Assembly: GCA_009746045.1 (NCBI GenBank)
Contig: RPFO01000041.1
Span: forward strand, 697,245 to 759,244
Reading direction: 5' to 3'
Source of the DNA: Mesostigma viride
Taxonomy: Eukaryota; Streptophyta; Mesostigmatophyceae; Mesostigmatales; Mesostigmataceae
Length of the DNA stretch: 62,000 bases
Part shown: in pieces, positions 51,906 through 62,000 of the stretch
Layout of the letters: every line of letters starts with the position of its first letter
Position numbering within the stretch: the first letter of the stretch is position 1
The notes under the pieces: generated by a model
Seen by the model: only the letters and a program-made list of their open reading frames with translations
Databases searched by the model: none
What the model was told of the DNA's origin: nothing
Position numbers and translations under genes: made by a program

Positions 51906-54900
51906 CGACTGCCGGCAGCGGCGCAGCCGGCACGCGGCGGGGCGGGGCAGTCGGCGGGCAGCGGGGCGGCGCAGCCGGTGCGCGGTGGGGCGGGGCAGTC
52001 GGCGGGCGGTGGGGCGGGGCAGTCGGCGCGCGGCGGGCCAGTGGCGCAGCCGGCGCGCGCGGGCGGCGGGCCGGCGCAGCCGGCACGCGGCGGGGCGGGG
52101 CAGTCGACGGGCGGCGGGGCGGGGCAGCCGGTGCGCGGCGGGGCGGCGCCGTCGGCGGGCGGCGAGGTGGCGCAGCCAGCGCGCAGCGAGGTGGCAGCGG
52201 CGGCGCAGCCTGCATGCGGCGGGGCGGGGCTGTCGACGGGCGGCGGGGCGGGGCAGTCGACGGGCGGCAAGGCAGGGCCGTCGGCGCGCGGGGGGCCAGC
52301 GGCGCTGCCGGCGCGCATGGGCGGCGGGCCGGCGCAGCTGGCATGCGGCGGGGCGGGGCTGTCGACGGGCGGCGGGGCAGGGCCGTCGGCGCGCGGGGGG
52401 CCAGCGGCGCTGCCGGCGCGCGCGGGCGGCGGGCCGGCGCACCTGGCATGCGGCGGGGCGGGGCTGTCGACGGGCGGCGGGGCGGGGCAGTCGACGGGCG
52501 GCGGGGCAGGCCCAGCGGCGCTGCCGGCGCGCGTGGGCGGCGGGCCGGCGCAGCTGGCATGCGGTGGGTCGGGGCTGTCGACGGGCGGCGGGGCGGGGCA
52601 GTCCACGGGCGGCGGGGCAGGGCCGTCAGCGCGCGGGGGGCCAGCGGCGCTGCCGGCGCGCGCGGGCGGCGGGCCGGCGCAGCTGGCATGCGGCGGGGCG
52701 GGGCAGTCGACGGGCGGTGGGGCGGGGCAGCCGGTGCGCGGCGGGGCGGCGCCGTCGGCGGGCGGCGAGGTGGCAGCGGCGGCGCAGCCTGCATGCGGCG
52801 GGGCGGGGCTGTCGACGGGCGGCGGGGCGGGGCAGTCGACGGGCGGCGGGGCAGGGCCGTCGGCGCGCGGGGGGCCAGCGGCGCTGCCGGCGCGCATGGG
52901 CGGCGGGCCGGCGCAGCTGGCATGCGGCGGGGCGGGGCAGTCGACGGGCGGCGGGGCAGGGCCGTCGGCGCGCGGGGGGCCAGCGGCGCTGCCGGCGCGC
53001 GCGGGCGGCGGGCCGGCGCACCTGGCATGCGGTGGGTCGGGGCTGTCGACGGGCGGCGGGGCGGGGCAGTCCACGGGCGGCGGGGCAGGGCCGTCAGCGC
53101 GCGGGGGCCAGCGGCGCTGCCGGCGCGCGCGGGCGGCGGGCCGGCGCAGCTGGCATGCGGCGGGGCGGGGCAGTCGACGGGCGGTGGGGCGGGGCAGCCG
53201 GTGCGCGGCGGGGCGGCGCCGTCGGCGGGCGGCGAGGTGGCAGCGGCGGCGCAGCCTGCATGCGGCGGGGCGGGGCTGTCGACGGGCGGCGGGGCGGGGC
53301 AGTCGACGGGCGGCGGGGCAGGGCCGTCGGCGCGCGGGGGCCAGCGGCGCTGCCGGCGCGCATGGGCGGCGGGCCGGCGCAGCTGGCATGCGGCGGGGCG
53401 GGGCTGTCGACGGGCGGCGGGGCAGGGCCGTCGGCGCGCGGGGGGCCAGCGGCGCTGCCGGCGCGCGCGGGCGGCGGGCCGGCGCACCTGGCATGCGGTG
53501 GGTCGGGGCTGTCGACGGGCGGCGGGGCGGGGCAGTCGACGGGCGGTGGGGCGGGGCAGCCGGTGCGCGGCGGGGCGGCGCCGTCGGCGGGCGGCGAGGT
53601 GGCAGCGGCGGCGCAGCCTGCATGCGGCGGGGCGGGGCTGTCGACGGGCGGCGGGGCGGGGCAGTCGACGGGCGGCGGGGCAGGGCCGTCGGCGCGCGGG
53701 GGCCAGCGGCGCTGCCGGCGCGCGCGGGCGGCGGGCCGGCGCAGCTGGCATGCGGCGGGGCGGGGCTGTCGACGGGCGGCGGGGCGGGGCAGTCCACGGG
53801 CGGCGGGGCAGGGCCGTCAGCGCGCGGGGGGCCAGCGGCGCTGCCGGCGCGCGCGGGCGGCGGGCCGGCGCAGCTGGCATGCGGCGGGGCGGGGCTGTCG
53901 ACGGGCGGTGGGGCGGGGCAGCCGGTGCGCGGCGGGGCGGCGCCGTCGGCGGGCGGTGAGGTGGCAGCGGCGGCGCAGCCTGCATGCGGCGGGGCGGGGC
54001 TGTCGACGGGCGGCGGGGCGGGGCAGTCCACGGGCGGCGGGGCAGGGCCGTCGGCGCGCGGGGGGCCAGCGGCGCTGCCGGCGCGCATGGGCGGCGGGCC
54101 GGCGCAGCTGGCATGCGGCGGGGCGGGGCTGTCGACGGGCGGCGGGGCAGGGCCGTCGGCGCGCGGGGGGCCAGCGGCGCTGCCGGCGCGCGCGGGCGGC
54201 GGGCCGGCGCACCTGGCATGCGGTGGGTCGGGGCTGTTGACGGGCGGCGGGGCGGGGCAGTCCACGGGCGGCGGGGCAGGGCCGTCAGCGCGCGGGGGGC
54301 CAGCGGCGCTGCCGGCGCGCGCGGGCGGCGGGCCGGCGCAGCTGGCATGCGGCGGGGCGGGGCAGTCGACGGGCGGTGGGGCGGGGCAGCCGGTGCGCGG
54401 CGGGGCGGCGCCGTCGGCGGGCGGCGAGGTGGCAGCGGCGGCGCAGCCTGCATGCGGCGGGGCGGGGCTGTCGACGGGCGGCGGGGCGGGGCAGTCGACG
54501 GGCGGCGGGGCAGGGCCGTCGGCGCGCGGGGGGCCAGCGGCGCTGCCGGCGCGCATGGGCGGCGGGCCGGCGCAGCTGGCATGCGGCGGGGCGGGGCTGT
54601 CGACGGGCGGCGGGGCAGGGCCGTCGGCGCGCGGGGGGCCAGCGGCGCTGCCGGCGCGCGCGGGCGGCGGGCCGGCGCAGCTGGCATGCGGCGGGGCGGG
54701 GCTGTCGACGGGCGGCGGGGCGGGGCAGTCGACGGGCGGCGGGGCAGGGCCGTCAGCGCGCGGGGGGCCAGCGGCGCTGCCGGCGCGCGCGGGCGGCGGG
54801 CCGGCGCAGCTGGCATGCGGCGGGGCGGGGCTGTCGACGGGCGGTGGGGCGGGGCAGCCGGTGCGCGGCGGGGCGGCGCCGTCGGCGGGCGGTGAGGTGG

Positions 54901-55725
54901 CAGCGGCGGCGCAGCCTGCATGCGGCGGGGCGGGGCTGTCGACGGGCGGCGGGGCGGGGCAGTCGACGGGCGGCGGGGCAGGGCCGTCGGCGCGCGGGGG
55001 CCAGCGGCGCTGCCGGCGCGCATGGGCGGCGGGCCGGCGCAGCTGGCATGCGGCGGGGCGCGGGGGCTGTCGACGGGCGGCGGGGCAGGGCCGTCGGCGC
55101 GCGGGGGCCAGCGGCGCTGCCGGCGCGCGCGGGCGGCGGGCCGGCGCACCTGGCATGCGGTGGGTCGGGGCTGTCGACGGGCGGCGGGGCGGGGCAGTCC
55201 ACGGGCGGCGGGGCAGGGCCGTCAGCGCGCGGGGGGCCAGCGGCGCTGCCGGCGCGCGCGGGCGGCGGGCCGGCGCAGCTGGCATGCGGCGGGGCGGGGC
55301 TGTCGACGGGCGGTGGGGCGGGGCAGCCGGTGCGCGGCGGGGCGGCGCCGTCGGCGGGCGGTGAGGTGGCAGCGGCGGCGCAGCCTGCATGCGGCGGGGC
55401 GGGGCTGTCGACGGGCGGCGGGGCGGGGCAGTCGACGGGCGGCGGGGCAGGGCCGTCGGCGCGCGGGGGCCAGCGGCGCTGCCGGCGCGCATGGGCGGCG
55501 GGCCGGCGCAGCTGGCATGCGGCGGGGCGGGGCTGTCGACGGGCGGCGGGGCAGGGCCGTCGGCGCGCGAGGGGCCAGCGGCGCTGCCGGCGCGCGCGAG
55601 CGGCGGGCCGGCGCAGCTGGCATGCGGCGGGGCGGGGCTGTCGACGGGCGGCGGGGCGGGGCAGCCGGCGCGCGGCGGGCCGGCGGCGCAGCCGGCGGGC
55701 GGCGGAGCGGCACAGCCGGTGCCTG
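51906..55725. repeat. 3.8-kb GC-rich minisatellite inside gene T
   Basis: About 35 units of roughly 105-130 bp assembled from short modules: GCTGTCGACGGGCGGCGGG, GGCAGGGCCGTCGGCGCGCG, GCCAGCGGCGCTGCCGGCGC, GGCGCAGCTGGCATGCGGCG. Many junctions are multiples of 3, but GGGGGG/GGGGG variants shift frames. All six frames stay open for long distances because stop codons are rare in this composition. The G-rich strand has dense G-quadruplex potential. Confidence 0.93.
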
Positions 55726-57273
55726 AAAAACGCGGTCGCTCAATGAAGGTGCACCACGCCGTCTTCTTCCAGGTACAGGGCAACACAGAGACCTGGTTGT
55801 CCTACCGGACCACGGAGTCCCAAAAGACGCCGTGGCAGCCCGCGGGGACTCGACAGGAAGGCGCGCCACAGTGCGGGAAGGCGATGACACAGCCTTACAA
55901 TTAGTTTGATGCGGAGGGGCGGCCGCTGTTTGGCGTCCGACTTGTGGATCCAGACCGCATTCCGATGTTGCAGGACACCCCAGCCTTCGCACCATTTAAC
56001 ATGGAGTTTCTGGGGAAGGAGCTGGAGTCGATCAAAACAAGGGTCGAGAAGTTGCCCCATGGCATCTGGCAGTGGTACTTTCCGCCCGACACCATCAAGC
56101 CAAACAAGGCCTTTGTCGCAAAAGTCCCACATGCCCCTGAGGAGGTGCCTGAGGAGTGGCGCCCTTTGCCGTGGCCATCTCGCGCGGACATCTCCGCCCT
56201 GCGTGAGCACGATGCAGCGCCTGAACCACCACCGACGCAAGAAGAGCACTTCATGGCGTTGGTTGACGCAGAGGCGGTGCGCGTCACCCCGCTGGTAGAC
56301 CGAGTTCGTCATGATGGCCACACACAGCAGGAATGGGCGGCAGAAGACAGGGCCATGGCAGCCAAGGTCGCTTACTTGAAGCGCATGCAAGGCGTTGAGA
56401 AAGGCTCCGCTGTTCTATACTGGCTGCCACCCTTCAGCTGGTATTCTCTGCAACTCGAAGCTCACGTGGACTCCAGTCCTCTTTGGCATCATCAAGGAGG
56501 TGGTTGCGAAGGAGGATGGCGGCCAACCTTCTATTGAGCTCTTTGTATACCGCGCTAAGCATTTGCATGACACGTGGCACCCGTGGAACCCAGACATTGC
56601 GCAATTGCCCCATCCGCCAACCACTGCGGCGCACACGGTGATCATCACCGCGTCAGACCTCGTCTTGACACAAGTGGTGGGCAAGCGAGGTCAGCCGCCC
56701 CATGGAGTCTCCTTGGGTGCGAACAAAAAGCTCACCAAGGAGTGCCTAAAGGCGCTGAAGGAGGTGCCCTATGACGCGGAACACCCGGTCGTGAAGTGGC
56801 AAGATGCTGAATGCTCGAAGGGCATCGTCGGCATGGCGAAGGCATGCTGGGAAGGCGTAACGCTGCAGGTCAAGAGTGGCAGCCGCAACCTCGTAGGGCA
56901 AGTCGTGTGTCATTGGGCATCGGAGCGTGTGACATCCGCGGACGGTCGCACCGAAAGCCGGGACGGCAGGTACCATGGTCGTGTCGCTGTTGTCGACACG
57001 CAAAACGACATGGTAGCCATGTACTGGGGTGCCCGTTGGGAGGAGGACGCGGTTTCTTGCGTGCCTCTCCACGAGCTGGAGGCACAGATCTGCGGGTGCC
57101 CCGGTGTGGTCGTCCCTGCGTTGCAAGCGCCGGATATCACCCTGGCCGAGGCTCGATTGCGCGAGATGGTTCCACCCAGCGACGTTGTGGCGGAGAACAA
57201 CAACGCAGGCGCCTCCCGGCGTCGGAAGCGAGCGCTCATCCTTGCCGATGACGATGACGACGACGACTGCTGA
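55726..57273 (+). pseudogene. Gene T, C-terminal part
   Basis: After the minisatellite a frame reads LVVLPDHGVPKDAVAARGD, then (new frame) FDAEGRPLFGVRLVDPDRIP, EFLGKELESIKTRVEKLPHG and IWQWYFPPD. It then shifts near 56400-56450 and continues to 57273 with TWTPVLFGIIKEVVAKEDGG, LTKECLKALKEVPYD and an end SRRRKRALILADDDDDDDC. The Arg/Lys stretch before the acidic tail may be a nuclear signal. No family recognised; it may be the C-terminal part of the same transposase-like protein. At least two frame breaks. Confidence 0.45.
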
Positions 57274-57880
57274 AGCGCAAGCAGCGTTGTTGTCATTGAG
57301 CTGCTCATGTGCTGCTGCTGCTGCTGTGCTGCCATGCTACTGCTGCTGCATTGCTGCCGTGCTGCTGTTGTGCTGTTGTGCTGATGTGTTGCTGCATTGC
57401 TGCATGCCGTGCCGCTGATGTATTGCTGTCGTGCTGCTGCCGTGCTGCTGTGTTGATGCACTGCTGCATTGCTGCCGTGCTGCTGAGCTAGTACTGCCTA
57501 TTCGTGAATTTCCTATCAATGGACTATAGTCCACTGATAGGAAATTCAGGAATCGGCATACTAAGTTGCTGCTGTGCTGACATGTGCTCCTGCTATGCGG
57601 CCGTGTTGATGTGCTACAGTTGTGCTGCTGCTGTGCTACGGTCATGCTGCTGCTGTGTTGCTGGGCTGATGTGTTGTTGCATTGATGTAGTGGCTATTGT
57701 TCCGCTACTACAATTTGCTACTGATGCCGCTGCTGGTGCTTTTTTGCATGTCAGTGCCCGCTATGTTCACACCACTGTTGCCGCGGTTGGTATCGCGTGA
57801 TTTCCACCGGTTGTGCGTTGACATGTGTTACTCATGCATTTCCCCCTATATTTGGTAGCACGCGGTTTCGCGTTAGTTAG
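57274..57880. other. TGC-rich trinucleotide region after T
   Basis: Irregular GCTGCTGTGCTG-type sequence over about 450 bp, with the palindrome at 57495-57558 in the middle. No gene. Confidence 0.6.
57495..57558. repeat. 64-bp near-perfect palindrome
   Basis: Two 32-nt arms with three mismatches and no spacer, centred on TGGACTATAGTCCA. Arms contain TGAATTTCCTATCA and its complement. Confidence 0.85.
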
Positions 57881-58080
57881 GTGCAGACAGCTGCATGTAG
57901 ACAAACATCTTGTTTAAGTCGGTCAATTAACTGTTCTTGACGCATCATGGTCCAAGTCGACCGACCTGTAGGGACCAGTAGAGCAATTGTCTAGGAGAAA
58001 GAGCGTGATCGCTGCAGAAGCCGCGTGGCAGCCGTGGCTGTACCTGTAGTACGACCTGCATATATATGGATAAAAAGCTC

Positions 58081-59130
58081 TCGGTCGCCTCCGTTCAATC
58101 TCCCGCCGCATTCCCTGCTCGCGTCATCGATAAACACCAGAAAACCTACGCGGGTATTCTGCACACGGCTGATTGGATTGCTCTTTTCGCGGACCTCAAC
58201 GCCCAGGGACGTGCGTGGCTGTTCTCGCTTTCCTTGCGGAGTGTGGGCTCGGCGTACCTTCGTGCTCTTCCCATGGCCCCCCCATTCGCCTTGGCTCCCA
58301 GCCACTACTCGGTGGCGCTCCGGCACCAGCTATTTGCCCCGCAGCCTCTTGTTCCGGCCGGGCGGCCTTGTGGTAGCTGTGGGCAGCCGCTGGATCCCAC
58401 GGGGACTCACTACCTTGCCTGCATGGGGGGCCAACAGAATCAGAATTGGTATTTGTATTTGCACACTGTCCTCCTGACGGTGGTGCTCGATCGCCATGAT
58501 TCGGTCGGTTTTCCCCCACGCGAACATCCGGTCCGAGGATGCGGATGGCGCTGCCTTCTATTCCCCCAACCACCGGCCTGACATCGTGGTGCTGGACTTT
58601 GAGGGGGGTGGCCGGCATCTGCTTATCGACGTTTCGGTGGCGCGGCCCTTGGCTCTTAGCCACGTGGCTGGGGCCTCCCTCACGGCAGGTTACACGGCGG
58701 ACCGGGCGGAGCGGGCCAAGCTCCTGGCCTACGGCGACGTCGGGCACCATCGTGTGGTGCCCTTTGTCCTGGAGGAGTTTGGGGCCATGGGGCCCCTGAC
58801 CTCCGCCTTCTTCAAGGAGTGTTGCCGGCTCCGGGAGGACCGGCTGGACCTGGAGGGCCAGCGGGCCCCATGGTCGGCGCGGACCTGGACGTCATATTGG
58901 CGTCAGCGCTTGTCGGTGGCGCTGACTCGGGCCATGGCTGACATCATGCTCCGCCGTACGCGGGCTGATTTTGCGGTGCAGCAGGGCTATTAGGTTCCTC
59001 CCGTTAGGAGTTTCCATTGGTCTTATCGTAGTATAGAGATTTGACATGGCTCTGTATAGAGGTTTATAGCTGGGCGTTTGCTTTGGTTTGAGTGATTTCA
59101 CTCTGCTGTAAGTAATTATATTTTTAATAT
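58081..59130 (+). mobile_element. LINE copy, 5'-truncated, plus strand
   Basis: Matches the minus-strand LINE at 59131-60176 base for base apart from a few changes and a 4-bp insertion (CTCGATCGCC for CTCGCC) near 58490. It begins in the pre-endonuclease region (VASVQSPAAFPARVIDK) and ends in the AT-rich tail. The 4-bp insertion shifts the frame, so the ORF is in two parts (58081-58500 and 58496-58993). Its tail meets the tail of the next copy. Confidence 0.92.
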
Positions 59131-59156
59131 ATATTAAAAATATAATTACTTACAGC
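59105..59156. repeat. Centre of the tail-to-tail LINE palindrome
   Basis: TTTTTAATAT|ATATTAAAAA with perfect symmetry around 59130/59131. The arms are about 1.05 kb (58081-59130 and 59131-60176). Confidence 0.93.
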
Positions 59157-61999
59157 AGAGTGAAATCACTCAAACCAAAGCAAACGCCCAGCTATAAACC
59201 TATATACAGAGCCATGTCAAAGCTCTATACTACGATAAGACCAATGGAAACGCCTAACGGGAGGAACCTAATAGCCCTGCTGCACCGCAAAATCAGCCCG
59301 CGTACGGCGGAGCATGATGTCAGCCATGGCCCGAGTCAGCGCCACCGACAAGCGCTGACGCCAATATGACGTCCAGGTCCGCGCCGACCATGGGGCCCGC
59401 TGGCCCTCCAGGTCCAGCCGGTCCTCCCGGAGCCGGCAACACTCCTTGAAGAAGGCGGAGGTCAGGGGCCCCATGGCCCCAAACTCCTCCAGGACAAAGG
59501 GCACCACACGATGGTGCCCGACGTCGCCGTAGGCCAGGAGCTTGGCCCGCTCCGCCCGGTCCGCCGTGTAACCTGCCGTGAGGGAGGCCCCAGCCACGTG
59601 GCTAAGAGCCAAGGGCCGCGCCACCGAAACGTCAATAAGCAGATGCCGGCCACCCCCCTCAAAGTCCAGCACCACGATGTCAGGCCGGTGGTTGGGGGAA
59701 TAGAAGGCAGCGCCATCCGCATCCTCGGACCGGATGTTCGCGTGGGGGAAAACCGACCGAATCATGGCGAGCACCACCGTCAGGAGGACAGTGTGCAAAT
59801 ACAAATACCAATTCTGATTCTGTTGGCCCCCCATGCAGGCAAGGTAGTGAGTCCCCGTGGGATCCAGCGGCTGCCCACAGCTACCACAAGGCCGCCCGGC
59901 CGGAACAAGAGGCTGCGGGGCAAATAGCTGGTGCCGGAGCGCCACCGAGTAGTGGCTGGGAGCCAAGGCGAATGGGGGGGCCATGGGAAGAGCACGAAGG
60001 TACGCCGAGCCCACACTCCGCAAGGAAAGCGAGAACAGCCACGCACGTCCCTGGGCGTTGAGGTCCGCGAAAAGAGCAATCCAATCAGCCGTGTGCAGAA
60101 TACCCGCGTAGGTTTTCTGGTGTTTATCGATGACGCGAGCAGGGAATGCGGCGGGAGATTGAACGGAGGCGACCGAGGGAGTGCCGCGAGGGAGGTGGCG
60201 CTGTACCGCCTGAGCGGCACGGACGGGAGAACAGGCCTGCTGGATCTCAGCATAGGCCTCCTGGATGGCGGTGACGAAGGGCAAAGGGCTGCTGGGGTCC
60301 AGGAGGTCAGGCGCTGCCGTTGCCAAAAGGGGCAGGAGCCGGCAGCTTTCCGCCCACGACTGAGCGACGGAGCCCAAAAAGGCTGCTGGGGCCAGCCGGG
60401 CGGCACGAGTCAGACCGCAGCCACCCATCCGTGCAGGCAGGGAGGCAATGCGAATAGCATGTGGCGGGAGGTCGGGGCCCGGGACCAGCTGCGCCAAGGC
60501 CGACTGGATGCGTTCGTCGTGGCCCTCGGCGGCCAGCCGGACCTGAGACGGAAGAGCGCCCCGGAGCCAGTGAACGACGCGAGGGTGAGCGCAAAACCAC
60601 AGAAGCAGACCCTTGGTCTGCGAATCATGAAGGCGCGCAATCAAGGGCAGTACCTCAGTGCGTGCCTCGAGGGCGGCCCGCAGAGCATCGATGACAAACG
60701 CGGGGTCGCCAACCGGAACGCCGAGGACATCCAACCCATGGAGGCGCTCGTCCCGGCCCAAGAGCTGGGGCGGAAAGCCGGAGCAATCACCTTGGGGCGA
60801 GTACACCGCGCACTTGGCAAGGGTCAACTGGAGGTTGATGTCGGCCACCGCGGTCTGCAGTGCCAGCAGAGCCGCGGTGGTGTCCGGCACAGGGCCCAGA
60901 AGGTAGATATCATCCAAGTAGGCCTGAATAGCGACCGCCGGGTGGGCAGCATGGACCGCTTGGAGGCAACCCTGGAGGGGGGCGGCAAAGTACAGGGGTC
61001 CCAGGGGGTCCCCTTGCTGGGTGCCCGACCGCGACAGCAGGCCGCCGCGAGTGCCGTCCTCCATGATGTGAACCAGTTGGCCGGGCTGGCCGTAGCACAC
61101 GGCTGTCCAAGCGTACAAGTCCTCGAAGGACTCCATGACGGCCGCAAACATGCTGGCGCGGGACAGACTGTTGAACGCGTTGTGGCAGTCGACCTTGACG
61201 ACAGCGTGGGTGGGGTGGGCCTCGAGGTAGGCCTGCACCGAATGGATGAGGATATCCGCCCCGCCTGGAGTCGTCACCCCCAGCTGGGCCGCCACCGAGG
61301 TCTCACCCGCTGCGAGGGGCGGGCAGAAAAAGGCACGGAGCTCGGGCGCCTTTTGGCGGCAGATCACTTTGCCCACGAGCTTGCGGAGCACCTCACCGCA
61401 GGCGATCGGGCGCACCTTGCCCTCGGGGGGGGCAAGACACCCTTGAGCAGAGCGAGGAGGCGAGCGCCCGCTAACCACTCGCGCGCAGCGGGAGGAACGC
61501 GACCAGCCGCCAGGTCAATGAGGGTGTCAAAGAGAATGTCCTCGCCCCCATGCCCCACCAGGACCTCCAAGTGCTCGTAGCGCCAGCCCGACGGCCCGGT
61601 AGAGGAAGCCCGCGGGACCGCACGCATCACCTCCAGGAAGCAGTCGCGGTCCAGCCGGAGGGGGGCCGGCAGGGGGTCCGGCACGGGCAGCTGGAATCCG
61701 GGCTCCGCAGGGTGAAGAGCCTCCAAGGCCGCCAGGGTAGCCGCATTGGCGGGGGCGAGCTTGGCCATTTCCAAGCGGGTCATGGCCCGGCTGAGCTGCC
61801 CCTCGCGGACGAGGCGGATGACGTCGGCGGCCACCCGCTCGAAGTTGACCTCCCCCGACAGCCGGGCCGTGCGCGGGGGCGGCACGCCAAACAGCCCCTC
61901 CCAGTCCCCCTGCAGAAAGCGTCGGCAACGGGCAATAACCGCACCCTGGAGGCCGCGCACACCACGCCCGAGAGGGGTGAGGAGCAGGCGGGGGGTCAC
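59131..61999 (-). mobile_element. LINE with restriction-like endonuclease, minus strand
   Basis: Longest copy of the LINE family. It continues past the right edge of the window, so its 5' end is not seen. The 3' UTR is about 135 bp and ends in TAATTATATTTTTAATAT without poly(A). Other copies are at 16253-16830, 37553-37811 and 58081-59130. Confidence 0.93.
59268..61999 (-). pseudogene. LINE ORF: reverse transcriptase and RLE endonuclease
   Basis: Open from the window edge to about 61430, where a G-run shifts the frame, then to the stop at 59268. N-terminal part: RASSTGPSGWRYEHLEVL, typical of RLE-type LINE polymerases. Reverse transcriptase motifs: PPEGKVRPIACGEVLRKLVG, VVKVDCHNAFNSL (motif A), GTQQGDPLGPLYF (motif B), AYLDDIYLLGP (motif C, near 60910). 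The C-terminal part has a C-x2-C-x7-H-x4-C knuckle (CGSCGQPLDPTGTHYLAC) and the endonuclease core RPDIVVLDF...HLLIDVSV. The layout fits R2/NeSL-like LINEs; no APE endonuclease is visible in the part seen. Confidence 0.88.
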
Positions 62000-62000
62000 C

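Noticed and set aside
51794-55786. 1330-codon minus-strand open frame and 1000-codon plus-strand frames
   Set aside because: They lie in the GC-rich minisatellite, where stop codons are rare in all frames; frame-shifting G-run variants and Pro/Ala/Arg-only composition argue against coding.
19986-58080. Terminal inverted repeats enclosing the H-T pair
   Set aside because: Looked for by eye near 20-22 kb and 57.5-58.1 kb; none found.

Overview
This is nuclear DNA from a repeat-rich eukaryote. A green alga or similar protist is the best guess, at low confidence. The evidence is several copia-type LTR retrotransposons, a LINE-type element with a restriction-like endonuclease, minisatellites, poly-Gln tracts, and no bacterial operons, rRNA or tRNA genes. 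No certain host housekeeping gene was recognised.

Layout. Positions 1-8.8 kb are mostly non-coding: a candidate TTAA-flanked (piggyBac-like) non-autonomous element (887-2236), a 50-bp satellite (5213-6262), and the start of a possible LTR element (tRNA-iMet-type primer site at 8107, gag-like ORF at 8478). Element A (8782-19985, minus) is a 5'-truncated LTR retrotransposon. It carries a gag-only LTR element G (13518-16940), itself hit by a LINE fragment, and a 769-bp inverted-repeat element (17102-17870).

From 22 to 50 kb there is a Russian doll. A minus-strand gene H (zinc-finger N-terminus, poly-Gln C-terminus) is split by element B (23338-48936, plus, TSD CCAGG). B's first ORF is split by the related element C (24105-41245, plus, TSD CTTTC). 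C's 3' untranslated region is split by element D (31702-40480, minus, TSD CAGCC). D's gag is split by a 259-bp LINE tail (TSD of 15 bp). Every level has a matching target-site duplication, so the order of events can be read directly.

From 51 to 57.3 kb lies a transposase-like gene T, divergent from H and interrupted by a 3.8-kb GC-rich minisatellite. The window ends with two copies of the LINE joined tail to tail (58081-59130 plus; 59131-61999 minus), forming a palindrome of about 1 kb per arm.

The main discovery candidate is the A/B/C retrotransposon family. Its layout is ORF1 - Gag - UGA stop - integrase - protease - reverse transcriptase - RNase H. It has an extra ORF before gag and integrase ahead of protease (the reverse of copia). 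Gag and pol share one frame across a single UGA in a leaky context (UGA CUA G in A). LTRs begin AGTTAG and end CTAACT/CTAAAT rather than TG...CA. There is no normal tRNA primer site: the 10 nt just after the 5' LTR are instead perfectly complementary to a 10-mer in the element's own 3' UTR, and a compensatory change between B and C keeps the pairing. The unrelated-looking element D shares the integrase-before-protease order and the HGDD reverse transcriptase box. Many single-base indels break frames even in elements whose LTRs are almost identical, so residual long-read sequencing errors are a real alternative to decay.
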